The notes under the pieces were generated by a model. The model was not told where the DNA came from. It saw only the letters and a list, made by a program, of their open reading frames with translations, and searched no databases. 49,756 bases of DNA from Alkalicoccobacillus porphyridii. Its GTDB lineage: Bacteria; Bacillota; Bacilli; Bacillales; Bacillaceae_D. This document shows, piece by piece, positions 1 through 8,096 of this stretch. The position numbers and the translations under genes are program-made. Each line of letters starts with the position of its first letter. Position 1 is the first letter of the stretch. The stretch is taken from assembly GCF_007293315.1 (NCBI RefSeq), contig NZ_VLXZ01000019.1, positions 1 through 49,756 on the forward strand. Reading direction: 5' to 3'.

Positions 1-100
1 TCTCTTTCCCGATATCTGCTTCTCTTTCCCGATATCCAGCCCTCTTTCCCGATATCCACCTCTCTTTCCCGATATCCGGTCCTCTTTCCCGATATCCTCT
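1..100. repeat. Five-copy 20-bp tandem repeat
   Basis: Five head-to-tail units begin at 1, 21, 41, 61 and 81. Each has the core CTCTTTCCCGATATC followed by four or five variable bases, and the period is exactly 20 bp. The array may continue left of the window. The plus strand is strongly pyrimidine-rich. No reading frame is implied, because 20 is not a multiple of 3. The two-helical-turn period resembles the larger arrays at 25 kb and 39-40 kb, but the core sequence differs. Confidence 0.9.
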
Positions 101-240
101 CGCCGCTTTACCTCCTCTCACACCGATTCTTCCTCTCCTCCCGCCGCTTTTTCATCTCCACACCGATTCCCCTCCACTCCTCTTATCCGCAGCCGTCCCC
201 TTTACCAAATATCAGCTCGCCACCTCCCCAAAAACCAATC
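101..240. repeat. Degenerate C/T-rich continuation of the left-edge repeat
   Basis: CGCCGCTTT occurs at 101 and 142, and CACCGATTC at 121 and 161. This gives two imperfect units of about 40-41 bp, or twice the 20-bp period of the preceding array. The strand stays extremely C/T-rich to about 230. I see no gene here. Confidence 0.6.
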
Positions 241-262
241 CAAAAAAATCCACTATTTTAAA

Positions 263-276
263 AATAAGCGCTTACA
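263..276 (+). promoter_or_regulatory. Candidate CcpA cre site
   Basis: AATAAGCGCTTACA is a near-palindrome that fits the CcpA catabolite-response consensus (WTGNAANCGNWNNCW-like) apart from its first bases. It lies about 63 bp upstream of the aldehyde dehydrogenase start, which would suit carbon catabolite control of that gene. It is a motif match only. Confidence 0.45.
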
Positions 277-338
277 TTTTTGTTGTTTTGGGTATACACT
301 TAAGGGGATTCTTAATACTTACGATGGAGGGATTATTC

Positions 339-1856
339 ATGGTGTATCAGCAGCCTGGAACAACAAATTCTGTAGTAACGTTTAAGGAACGATATGACAA
401 TTTCATTGGTGGGAAGTGGACAGCCCCAGTGAATGGTGGATATTTTGAGAATGTTTCCCCCGTCACTGGCGAGGTATTTTGTGAGATTGCCCGCTCTTCC
501 TCTGAGGATATTGAGTTGGCATTAGATGCCGCACATGAGGCCAAGGCGTCATGGGGCAAAACAACGCCAACAGAAAGAGCCATCTTATTAAATAAAATCG
601 CTGACCGAATTGAAGAAAATAAGGAAACGTTGGCTGTTGCAGAAACGTGGGATAATGGTAAACCCGTTCGGGAAACCTTAAATGCGGATATTCCTTTAGC
701 AGTTGATCATTTTCGTTATTTTGCTGGTGTGATTCGAGCTCAAGAAGGCACTCTTAGCCAGATTGACGATCAGACCGTTGCCTATCACTTTCATGAACCT
801 CTTGGAGTAGTTGGACAGATTATCCCTTGGAATTTCCCGATATTAATGGCTGTATGGAAACTCGCTCCTGCTCTTGCAGCTGGAAACTGCGTGGTGTTAA
901 AACCAGCTGAGCAAACACCCGCCTCAATTCTTGTACTTTTAGAGCTAGTTGAGGATTTATTGCCAGCCGGTGTTGTAAATGTTGTGAATGGATTTGGAGA
1001 GGAAGCTGGTAAACCTCTTGCCTCTAATAAACGAATTGCTAAGATTGCCTTCACCGGAGAAACAACGACCGGAAAACTAATTATGCAATACGCATCAGAA
1101 AACCTTATCCCTGTAACATTAGAGCTTGGCGGTAAATCACCAAATATATTCTTTAAAGATGTATTAGATAAGGACGATGCTTACTTAGATAAAGCGATTG
1201 AAGGATTTGTGATGTTCGCCCTAAACCAAGGTGAGGTGTGTACATGCCCTTCCAGAACACTCATCCACGAAGACATTTATGAAGAATTCATGGAACGCGC
1301 GCTCAAAAGAGTGAAGGAAATCACCTCCGGAAACCCATTAGATCCCAATACAATGATTGGGGCACAGGCTTCCCAGGAGCAGCTCGATAAAATCACCTCC
1401 TACCTGGAGATTGGAAAACAAGAAGGCGCTGAGTGCTTAATTGGCGGAGGTACACGCCAGGTTGAAGGAATGGACAACGGCTTCTACGTAGAACCAACCA
1501 TTTTTAAAGGAACAAATGAAATGAGAATTTTCCAGGAGGAGATTTTTGGTCCTGTACTTTCTGTGACAACATTTAAAGATGATGAGGAAGCATTAGCAAT
1601 CGCAAATGATACCTTATATGGACTTGGAGCCGGTATCTGGTCTCGAAACATTAATACGGCATACAAGTTTGGCCGTGAAATTCAGGCTGGACGAGTGTGG
1701 ACAAACTGCTATCACGTCTACCCAGCTCATGCCGCATTTGGTGGATATAAGCAATCAGGGATTGGACGCGAGAATCATAAAATGATGCTCTCTCATTATC
1801 AGCAGACTAAGAATCTTTTAGTTAGCTATAGTGATGACGCACAAGGCTTCTTTTAA
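339..1856 (+). CDS. NAD-dependent aldehyde dehydrogenase, AcoD/ExaC (acetaldehyde dehydrogenase II) type
   Basis: This 505-residue enzyme would oxidise an aldehyde, probably acetaldehyde or another short-chain aldehyde, to the acid with NAD. The family pieces are in order: an IIPWNFP coenzyme-binding segment near residue 165, FTGETTTGK near 245, the catalytic-base motif LELGGKSPN near 258, the nucleophile motif GEVCTCPSR near 301, and EEIFGPV near 400. Full length matches the AcoD/ExaC group (about 506 residues). The start is the ATG at 339 because a GGAGGG site lies 7 bp upstream; the frame is open back to a TTG at 288 with no site. It is monocistronic, ends at a strong bidirectional terminator, and has a possible cre site upstream. 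The exact substrate is inferred. Confidence 0.9.
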   Translation: MVYQQPGTTNSVVTFKERYDNFIGGKWTAPVNGGYFENVSPVTGEVFCEIARSSSEDIELALDAAHEAKASWGKTTPTERAILLNKIADRIEENKETLAVAETWDNGKPVRETLNADIPLAVDHFRYFAGVIRAQEGTLSQIDDQTVAYHFHEPLGVVGQIIPWNFPILMAVWKLAPALAAGNCVVLKPAEQTPASILVLLELVEDLLPAGVVNVVNGFGEEAGKPLASNKRIAKIAFTGETTTGKLIMQYASENLIPVTLELGGKSPNIFFKDVLDKDDAYLDKAIEGFVMFALNQGEVCTCPSRTLIHEDIYEEFMERALKRVKEITSGNPLDPNTMIGAQASQEQLDKITSYLEIGKQEGAECLIGGGTRQVEGMDNGFYVEPTIFKGTNEMRIFQEEIFGPVLSVTTFKDDEEALAIANDTLYGLGAGIWSRNINTAYKFGREIQAGRVWTNCYHVYPAHAAFGGYKQSGIGRENHKMMLSHYQQTKNLLVSYSDDAQGFF

Positions 1857-1868
1857 AACTGCCTCAAA

Positions 1869-1910
1869 TAAAAAAGAAACGGACACTATTCTAATGTCCG
1901 TTTCTTTTTA
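1869..1910. terminator. Bidirectional intrinsic terminator
   Basis: A perfect 15-bp stem (1871-1885 with 1895-1909) ends in A/T tracts on both sides. It lies between the convergent aldehyde dehydrogenase and metI genes and can serve both strands. Confidence 0.9.
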
Positions 1911-1969
1911 TGTCTTTAATTTAATGAGTTTCTTGGTATCAAGCACTTACCATAAATAAAATCTCAATA

Positions 1970-2644
1970 CTAATCCTTTTTGACTTTCGCTGCCCAACGG
2001 TTTCCAATAGACTGGACACCTTGAACAATAATAATTAAGAGTATAACGGTGACATACATAACATCTACCTCATAGCGAAGGTGTCCAAATCTGTAAGCTA
2101 GGTCACCAAGTCCACCAGCACCAACTAAACCAGCCATTGCTGTTGCCCCGATAAGTCCGATGATGGCAATTGTCATACCTAAGATAATAGACGGTCTTGC
2201 CTCTCGAACCATAACATGCCAGATGATTTGATAGCGTTTAAAACCCATTGCTTCGTATGCTTCAAGCACACCCTTATCTACTTCTAACAGTGCAGATTCC
2301 ATAAGTCTTGCAATATAAGGTGCGGTATAGATAACTAACGGCACGAGTACACCTTGTACGCCAATTGTGGTACCCATTATAAATTTCGTAAATGGCAAAA
2401 TGAAAAACAGTAAAATAATAAATGGCAAGGAACGGAAAATATTGATGATGGCATTAAAGAATTGATAGATAATCACATTTTGTGTTGGCTGACCTGGTCT
2501 TGTTAGTACAAGGATAATACTTAGTGGCAGTCCAATAAGTAATGCCACCACAAATGAAATTCCTACCATCACAAAGGTTTGCTGGGTTGCCTCCCATATA
2601 GCTGGACCCCTTGTATCAAAAAATGTTGCAAAATCAAAGTTCAC
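1970..2644 (-). CDS. metI: Methionine ABC transporter permease MetI
   Basis: This is an integral membrane permease of the MetNIQ D/L-methionine importer, about 224 residues, the usual MetI size. It has five hydrophobic segments and the permease EAA loop, seen as EAYEAMGFKRYQIIWHV around residues 130-147, which docks onto the MetN ATPase. The frame opens with GTG at 2650, but GGAGG would then sit only 3 bp away. The GTG at 2644 is 9 bp from the same site and is preferred. The gene overlaps the end of metN and is translationally coupled to it. It is the last gene of the operon and stops just before the bidirectional terminator. Confidence 0.93.
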   Translation of the reverse strand: MNFDFATFFDTRGPAIWEATQQTFVMVGISFVVALLIGLPLSIILVLTRPGQPTQNVIIYQFFNAIINIFRSLPFIILLFFILPFTKFIMGTTIGVQGVLVPLVIYTAPYIARLMESALLEVDKGVLEAYEAMGFKRYQIIWHVMVREARPSIILGMTIAIIGLIGATAMAGLVGAGGLGDLAYRFGHLRYEVDVMYVTVILLIIIVQGVQSIGNRWAAKVKKD

Positions 2645-3656
2645 GACCACTTACCTCCTCTACACGCACACCCTCATTACGTAAGAACTCAATCGTTTTA
2701 GCTGTTTCTACTTCAGATCCCTGTAAATGCGTAACTAATCTTCCATAAGGCTCGTCCTTTAACTGGACAATATTGCCCGATAAAATATTCGAGTGTACGT
2801 CAAATTGCTTGGAAGCTAGCGACAGCGCAGGCTTACCAGTTGAATGTCCAACAAAGGATAGACTAACGATGGGACCAGTTGCTCTTAAGTTTTTAATAAG
2901 TTCTGATGGGATATCATCTGGAAATAAGCTATTAATGAATTTCTTTGTCGTAAGCTCCTTTGCATTTGAAAATAGTTCTACCACTTTACCTTGCTCAATT
3001 ATTTCGCCATTTTCCATAACGGCTACACGGTCACATATTTTTTGAATCACATGCATTTCGTGGGTAATTAACAGAATTGTAATGCCAAACTCGCGATTAA
3101 TTTTTAATAATAGCTGGAGGATAGACTCTGTTGTTTCAGGGTCGAGAGCACTTGTTGCTTCGTCACTTAACAAGACACGTGGCTCATGAGAAAGAGCTCT
3201 AGCAATTGCCACACGTTGTTTTTGACCACCTGATAGCTGTGCCGGGTATGAATCATATTTTCCTTCTAATCCAACCACACTTAAATACCGTTTCACACGC
3301 TCATCAATTTCCTTATCAGGAACACCTGCCAGCTTTAGAGGAATAGCAATATTTTGATAAACTGTTGCTGTTTTGAGCAGATTAAACCCTTGAAAGATCA
3401 TCCCAATTCCTTTGCGAGCTTCTCGCAGCTGGTGTTTAGTCATTTGCGTAATATTATCGCCTTTAATAATGACACTACCTGAATCTACTTGCTCAAGACG
3501 ATTGACCACACGAATTAATGTACTTTTACCAGCCCCACTATAGCCAACAACACCGAAAATTTCACCCTCTTCTACACTTAGCGAAACTTTCTTTAGTGCT
3601 TCTACCTTACCTTTTTTTGATGAAAAGGTTTTTGATATGGATTTAATTTTAATCAT
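2634..3656 (-). CDS. metN: Methionine ABC transporter ATP-binding protein MetN
   Basis: The 340-residue ATPase energises methionine import. A standard ABC domain carries Walker A GYSGAGKST near residue 38, the signature LSGGQKQR near 141, Walker B VLLSDEATSALDP, and the switch histidine in ITHEMHVI. The last 90 residues fit the NIL/ACT-like domain that lets methionine inhibit MetN from the inside. It lies 66 bp after metQ, across a hairpin that may attenuate transcription, and runs into metI. Full length matches the family, and nothing essential is missing. Confidence 0.96.
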   Translation of the reverse strand: MIKIKSISKTFSSKKGKVEALKKVSLSVEEGEIFGVVGYSGAGKSTLIRVVNRLEQVDSGSVIIKGDNITQMTKHQLREARKGIGMIFQGFNLLKTATVYQNIAIPLKLAGVPDKEIDERVKRYLSVVGLEGKYDSYPAQLSGGQKQRVAIARALSHEPRVLLSDEATSALDPETTESILQLLLKINREFGITILLITHEMHVIQKICDRVAVMENGEIIEQGKVVELFSNAKELTTKKFINSLFPDDIPSELIKNLRATGPIVSLSFVGHSTGKPALSLASKQFDVHSNILSGNIVQLKDEPYGRLVTHLQGSEVETAKTIEFLRNEGVRVEEVSGREL

Positions 3657-3674
3657 TATGCTGCTCCTCTCTTA

Positions 3675-3702
3675 ACAAAAACCCTACTCATACTGAGCAG
3701 GG
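3675..3702 (-). terminator. Intra-operon hairpin between metQ and metN
   Basis: On the minus strand a 9-bp imperfect stem (CCCTGCTCA with TGAGTAGGG, loop GTA) is followed by TTTTTG. It lies after the metQ stop and before metN, so it may act as a partial terminator or RNA stabiliser. That would give more binding protein than ATPase and permease, as is common in ABC importers. Confidence 0.6.
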
Positions 3703-3722
3703 CTAAGATTCATACAGTGCTC

Positions 3723-4529
3723 TTACCAAGAAGGAATAACAGACCCTTCAAATTCATCTTCTATAAATTGCTTGACTTCATCTGAATGATACGCTTCAAT
3801 TAGTTTTTGTACAACAGGATCCCCTTTGTTCTCATCGCGAACCACAATCGTGTTTACCCAAGGAGAGTCTTCTGGTTCAATATAAATAGAGTCATCCTGT
3901 GGACTCAATCCTGCTTCCGTAGCAAAGTTTGTATTGATAGCTGCCAATGCCACCTCATCTAATTGTCTAGGAAGTTGAGAAGCTTCTGCTTCAATAAACT
4001 GTAAATCATAAGGATTTTCCGTAACATCTAAAACGGAAGCATTTGTCCCTGCGCTTTCGTCTAATGTAATTAGACCAGCATCTTCAAACATCATTAACGC
4101 TCTAGCACCATTTGTTGTATCATTTGGAAGCGCAACTTTTGAACCATCAGTAATGTCTGTTGGCTCTTCTAATTCATTTGAGTATAAACCCATCGGAAAG
4201 TTAACTGTTGTTGCTACATCAACTAAGGTATCTCCTTGTCCTTCATTATAATTATCAAGGAATGGCTTATGCTGATAGCTATTAGCATCTATATCGCCTT
4301 CACTTAAAGCTGTATTTGGTATGGAGTAATCAGTGAAAACTTCTAAATTAACCGTTAAGCCATCTGCTTCAGCTATTTCCTGAACCTTTTCCATAATTTG
4401 CTCATGTGGACCAGCTGTAACACCAACTGTAATTTCATCCTCAGCTAACGCCCCACCTTCACTCGAACCACAAGCTGACAATACACCTGCAGTTAGTGCC
4501 GCAAGTCCAAATCCTAGAATTTTCTTCAT
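3723..4529 (-). CDS. metQ: Methionine-binding lipoprotein MetQ
   Basis: This 268-residue substrate-binding protein delivers methionine to MetNI. A lipoprotein signal peptide is clear: a basic N-terminus, a hydrophobic core, then the lipobox LSAC with the modified Cys near residue 20. The body fits the NlpA/MetQ family, for example VGVTAGPHEQIME near residue 35, the DANSYQHKPFLDNY segment near 80, and a closing EDEFEGSVIPSW. Its ATG overlaps the stop of the upstream dehydrogenase by 4 bp (ATGA), so the two are translationally coupled. The protein is notably acidic, as in alkaliphile exported proteins. No SAM riboswitch is visible upstream of this operon in the window. Confidence 0.95.
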   Translation of the reverse strand: MKKILGFGLAALTAGVLSACGSSEGGALAEDEITVGVTAGPHEQIMEKVQEIAEADGLTVNLEVFTDYSIPNTALSEGDIDANSYQHKPFLDNYNEGQGDTLVDVATTVNFPMGLYSNELEEPTDITDGSKVALPNDTTNGARALMMFEDAGLITLDESAGTNASVLDVTENPYDLQFIEAEASQLPRQLDEVALAAINTNFATEAGLSPQDDSIYIEPEDSPWVNTIVVRDENKGDPVVQKLIEAYHSDEVKQFIEDEFEGSVIPSW

Positions 4530-5620
4530 CCTACTACTCCCTCTTTCCTATCCATTAATTTTTCTATATTTAGTATGACTTGTTTCAGTTCATCTGATGT
4601 AGGAGAATTGCTCATATAATGAATGGATTCTCCAACAGCTAATGCTCTTGTTACCAAGGCATCCAATACTTTATCTTCGGTTCTTAAACCTATATCGTGT
4701 AGCTTCACTGGCAAACCCAACATTTGATAATATGGGATAAGTCTATTAATTTCTTCCCAGTTTTTTTCAATTCCTAGTTGAACCAGGATTCCATAGGCAA
4801 CCTTTTCACCATGCAATCGACATATAGTTTCAGGAAAAATTGTCAAGCCATTATGAATGGAATGCGCTGCCGCAATCCGGCCATAATTATCACCCAAACC
4901 ACCTACTAAACCTCCTGCAACGATGTTTGTCTCAATAACCTGGATTAATTCATTAGTTACCTTCTTCTGCTTTAAGGAATCTAGCGCCGCCCCTCCATGT
5001 GTTAACAATGCATCGCGGCAGGTTTGTGCTGCATCTAGCGCGAGTTTTACTGGAATACGCAAGTCTTCTAAATCTCTTGTAAGCACCTCAGCCTCATACC
5101 ACTTTGCTATTGTATCTCCAATTCCAGCTCTCAGATATTGTATAGGAGATTGCGCGATAATCTCTGGTTCAATTAGTACAAGTCCAATACCTTTAGGAAA
5201 GGAGTCATAACGGATAAATTCTCCTTGCTCGTTATAAAACACACTTAACGTTGACCAAGGCGCACAAGTAGAAGCAAGAGTCGGAATAAGAATAGTGTCA
5301 ATATTCATCTCATGAGCACATGCTTTGGTTAGGTCCATTGCAGTGCCGCCACCAATTCCGAGGATACAATCCGCTTTAAATTCAGCAGCCTGTAGCTGGT
5401 GTCTGGCCACTTCTTTATCTGTACAATGACCTTTGTATAACCCGTAGAACACTTCCATTTGATCAAATGATGGAAGATAAGGCTTGGCTGCTTCAAGCGA
5501 CTTTTCCCCATGTAGAACATAGACTCTTCTAATGCCACGTTCTTGTAGTTTTTCTTCTAACGAACTTAGAATAGTTTGTTCACACAGATAATATCCCGGT
5601 CCCACCTTTATCTGTAGCAT
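4526..5620 (-). CDS. Iron-containing alcohol dehydrogenase family protein, glycerol-dehydrogenase/HcxA (YbdH)-like
   Basis: This 364-residue oxidoreductase belongs to the GldA-like branch of the metal-dependent alcohol dehydrogenases. Visible features are the NAD(P)-binding GIGGGTAMDLTK near residue 93, IPTLASTCAPWS near 117, a metal-ligand segment AGIGDTIAKWYEA near 165, and histidine-containing stretches AAHSIHNGL and CRLHGEKVAYG that supply the other metal ligands. E. coli HcxA (YbdH) reduces 2-oxo acids. Here the gene is first in the metQNI operon, overlapping metQ by 4 bp. This suggests a 2-oxo or 2-hydroxy acid derived from methionine as substrate, which is an inference. Glycerol dehydrogenase is the alternative. 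The start has GGAGAG 7 bp upstream. Confidence 0.8.
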   Translation of the reverse strand: MLQIKVGPGYYLCEQTILSSLEEKLQERGIRRVYVLHGEKSLEAAKPYLPSFDQMEVFYGLYKGHCTDKEVARHQLQAAEFKADCILGIGGGTAMDLTKACAHEMNIDTILIPTLASTCAPWSTLSVFYNEQGEFIRYDSFPKGIGLVLIEPEIIAQSPIQYLRAGIGDTIAKWYEAEVLTRDLEDLRIPVKLALDAAQTCRDALLTHGGAALDSLKQKKVTNELIQVIETNIVAGGLVGGLGDNYGRIAAAHSIHNGLTIFPETICRLHGEKVAYGILVQLGIEKNWEEINRLIPYYQMLGLPVKLHDIGLRTEDKVLDALVTRALAVGESIHYMSNSPTSDELKQVILNIEKLMDRKEGVVG

Positions 5621-5795
5621 TCAATCACTCTCCATTAAACTGACTATTTTGATATATTTAATCATTTTAACAGGATCAACCTAAGCATTCCACAGTAAAT
5701 TACGCTAAACCTTATTCTACCTCATAATAATACTCTTCTCCGTCACAGAGTTAAAGTATTAATTCCGATGAACACGATTACATTAATAGATTTAT

Positions 5796-6278
5796 TCAAA
5801 AAATTTCCGATTTAACTTGTCTTCTTTTAAAATGCATAACTAATATCGCAACCAGCACAGTACCAGAAATAAACGCAAGCCATGTGTTCAAATTAAAATA
5901 CATCTTGTTCATTTGGTTATGTGTGCCTTGTGTAATTGCGTGGATATACTCCTCCACTTCCTCCCTACTACTATTTGTTTCATACTCTGGATAGTTATTT
6001 ACTAAAAGTAGACGATACTCATCAACTGCTTGAATTTGAAAATAAATAGCTAATACGACATGAAGTAACAAAAGAGGTGCCAACCATTTTGGTGGACTAG
6101 TAAGGACATGAATCCAGCAGTAAACCAAACCAGCAAAAAGGGGAATGCAAGCAATCATAAAGAATATAGCAATGTTCCCCATACTGCTGTAAGGTGGATG
6201 AACACTTGCAAGCATATTAGAAAAAATAAAACCAATCGTCAATAACACAAGTAAAATGAGTAATAAGATCCTACGCAT
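5796..6278 (-). CDS. Uncharacterised membrane protein with four predicted helices
   Basis: I do not recognise this 160-residue protein. It starts with a strongly hydrophobic segment after MRR, followed by hydrophobic segments near residues 35-55, 65-80 and 130-150. A polar, acidic external-looking loop (about residues 85-125) holds a YPEYETNSSREEVEEY stretch. The end is basic (KRRQVKSE), consistent with a cytoplasmic C-terminus. It begins 9 bp after the stop of the neighbouring membrane protein, so the two probably form an operon and may work together. No catalytic motif is visible. Confidence 0.75.
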   Translation of the reverse strand: MRRILLLILLVLLTIGFIFSNMLASVHPPYSSMGNIAIFFMIACIPLFAGLVYCWIHVLTSPPKWLAPLLLLHVVLAIYFQIQAVDEYRLLLVNNYPEYETNSSREEVEEYIHAITQGTHNQMNKMYFNLNTWLAFISGTVLVAILVMHFKRRQVKSEIF

Positions 6279-6287
6279 GATTGTCCC

Positions 6288-6818
6288 CTATACTAATAAG
6301 TAACGTACAAAACCTAATATAGCAAAACAAAATAAAACCGAGCCTGTTCCGATACCCGTTATGGCACTTGGCGCAACTTGTAGCCGCTTAGCGACAGGAA
6401 GAGAGACACATGAAATCACCATAATTAGCAGTGCAAGCAGATAAAGAGTTGGATCAGCAAACACTGGAGCTAGCCCAATAAAATGACTACCAACAATAAA
6501 CGCAACAAAAGGAGCAATCATATGCTTCTTTTTAAACACAGTCAGTAGAATCGCACCAACCATGCAGATAATGATTTCCGCCCATACAAAGATAAGATAT
6601 AAATTAAATGCTGTTGCTTGATTCAAAGCGGATGCGTCATTCCAGTGTTGAATACTTAAATAGATCCCAATACTACTTATGACAAACCCCAGCCCAGATG
6701 CTACGCCTATATACTTTCTCCAGCTTGGTCTCGGATTCTCCTGTGCCCAACCAAACCACACAAAGCTAAAAAAACCAAACACCGCCATATACATCACGTA
6801 ATCCCGAACATACTCCAT
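6288..6818 (-). CDS. Uncharacterised multi-spanning membrane protein
   Basis: This 176-residue protein has about six hydrophobic segments and short loops. I do not recognise the family. The frame opens at an ATG at 6839, but GAGGGAGGA lies inside that extension and is placed correctly for the ATG at 6818 (MEYVRDYVMY), so the shorter start is used. It is first in a two-gene operon with the four-helix membrane protein that follows. It is divergent in function from the serpins but on the same strand, 65 bp downstream of the serpin pair, and no terminator is visible between them. Confidence 0.75.
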   Translation of the reverse strand: MEYVRDYVMYMAVFGFFSFVWFGWAQENPRPSWRKYIGVASGLGFVISSIGIYLSIQHWNDASALNQATAFNLYLIFVWAEIIICMVGAILLTVFKKKHMIAPFVAFIVGSHFIGLAPVFADPTLYLLALLIMVISCVSLPVAKRLQVAPSAITGIGTGSVLFCFAILGFVRYLLV

Positions 6819-6883
6819 GATCATTCCTCCCTCGATCATAGTATGAACAGCAAATTAATACGATGCTAGTGACCTGAGACAGT

Positions 6884-8095
6884 TTATTCGTCTTCCTCCA
6901 CAACAGGCTCAACCACACTGCCCATAAATAGAATGGTTTCACTTACTTCATCCGTTATCGCAAAAACAAAAGGACGGTCGACGTTGAAGGGCTTTCCAAC
7001 CACTGCTGAAGTCTCCTCGATTGCAACAGATGTAACCGCCGCTGCTTCTGTTCCTACTTCATCAACTTTAATAAAGGTTTTATGAAGAATTTCATCAATC
7101 TTATACAAAGAATCTGGACCAAATAGCGGCGCAAAGTCAATTTCCGTTAACAAAACGGAATCCATACCGAGCACAGATAACGTAGGAATCAACGAATACT
7201 CCGCTTCATAGGTAAAGGTTGGCATGGTTACATCCACGTGTTCCGTCTGCCACTCTCCATTCCAGAATAACTCACTATCTATGTCCCCTACTACCTCCTC
7301 AAACATGCCTTCCTCCGGTAAAATGACACTCATCGTTAAACCTTCATCCTCATATGGTATTTTGATCGCTTGGAAATGGTCTTCTTCATAATATTGAAAG
7401 TCAGCTGATTGTCTCATCATAGGATGCTCGATAGTTGAGCCATCTAATAAATGAAAGGGACTTGGACTTGTTTGTTCTTCTTCAAATGGAACCAACCAAT
7501 TAGCATCAAAATAGACCGCATTAATGACATAAGCTACTATTTCTGGCGGGACTTCTGCCAACAGCACTTCAATATGTCCATTCGTATTCTCTTCCACCCA
7601 ATTGTTAATTGCGTCCTCCGGTTTCTCTTCAGGCAGTTCATTTACCTCACCAACAAGCGAATTCTTAAGCATGCTATGATAGCTTTCTTCTACCTCTAGC
7701 TCTGGAATGTGCCAGATGGCGTTGGCGGTTTCTATTTCTGTATGTGATAAATCAGAAAAGGCTTCTACCAAGGTTTGCAGTTCTTCATTTATCATGTCTA
7801 GCTCTAATTCATTTAATTGAAGGGTCTCCAATATCACCTGCTGATCAGCGTCAGCCAGACCATTTGCTGTTAGAAGAAGGGCTAACTGAACACTATAAGG
7901 AGAGATATGTGTGTTATCTTCAATACCATACTCACTAAAGACCTCGTGAAACAGATTCATAGCAAATTGAGATTGACCATTCTTGAAGGTATGATCCAAA
8001 GTGATAGCTGCCCGAGGTTCTGGTTCGGTATTTTCCGTTCCACAACCTGCTAAAATAAGCCCTGCACCGATAAGCAGATATTGAACCCGCTTCAT
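6884..8095 (-). CDS. Serpin-family protease inhibitor, lipoprotein (second of a tandem pair)
   Basis: This is a 403-residue serpin anchored to the outer face of the membrane. The signal peptide ends in the lipobox LAGC with Cys near residue 18, followed by an acidic linker. Family hallmarks are the NAVYFDANW segment near residue 190, the hinge EVGTEAAAVTS near 350 and a closing VDRPFVFAI...ILFMGSV. Counting from the hinge, P8 is T, P1 is probably T and P1' is S. Serpins trap serine or cysteine proteases by a conformational change after cleavage at P1. The ATG has AGGAGG 6 bp upstream inside the end of the preceding serpin gene, only 1 bp apart, so the two are coupled. The target protease is unknown. 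Confidence 0.92.
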   Translation of the reverse strand: MKRVQYLLIGAGLILAGCGTENTEPEPRAAITLDHTFKNGQSQFAMNLFHEVFSEYGIEDNTHISPYSVQLALLLTANGLADADQQVILETLQLNELELDMINEELQTLVEAFSDLSHTEIETANAIWHIPELEVEESYHSMLKNSLVGEVNELPEEKPEDAINNWVEENTNGHIEVLLAEVPPEIVAYVINAVYFDANWLVPFEEEQTSPSPFHLLDGSTIEHPMMRQSADFQYYEEDHFQAIKIPYEDEGLTMSVILPEEGMFEEVVGDIDSELFWNGEWQTEHVDVTMPTFTYEAEYSLIPTLSVLGMDSVLLTEIDFAPLFGPDSLYKIDEILHKTFIKVDEVGTEAAAVTSVAIEETSAVVGKPFNVDRPFVFAITDEVSETILFMGSVVEPVVEEDE

Positions 8096-8096
8096 A

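Noticed and set aside
5621-5795. SAM riboswitch or T-box in front of the met transporter operon
   Set aside because: I looked for the GGAGGGAC, GATGAAAC and GCAACC S-box elements and for T-box motifs on the minus strand and found none.
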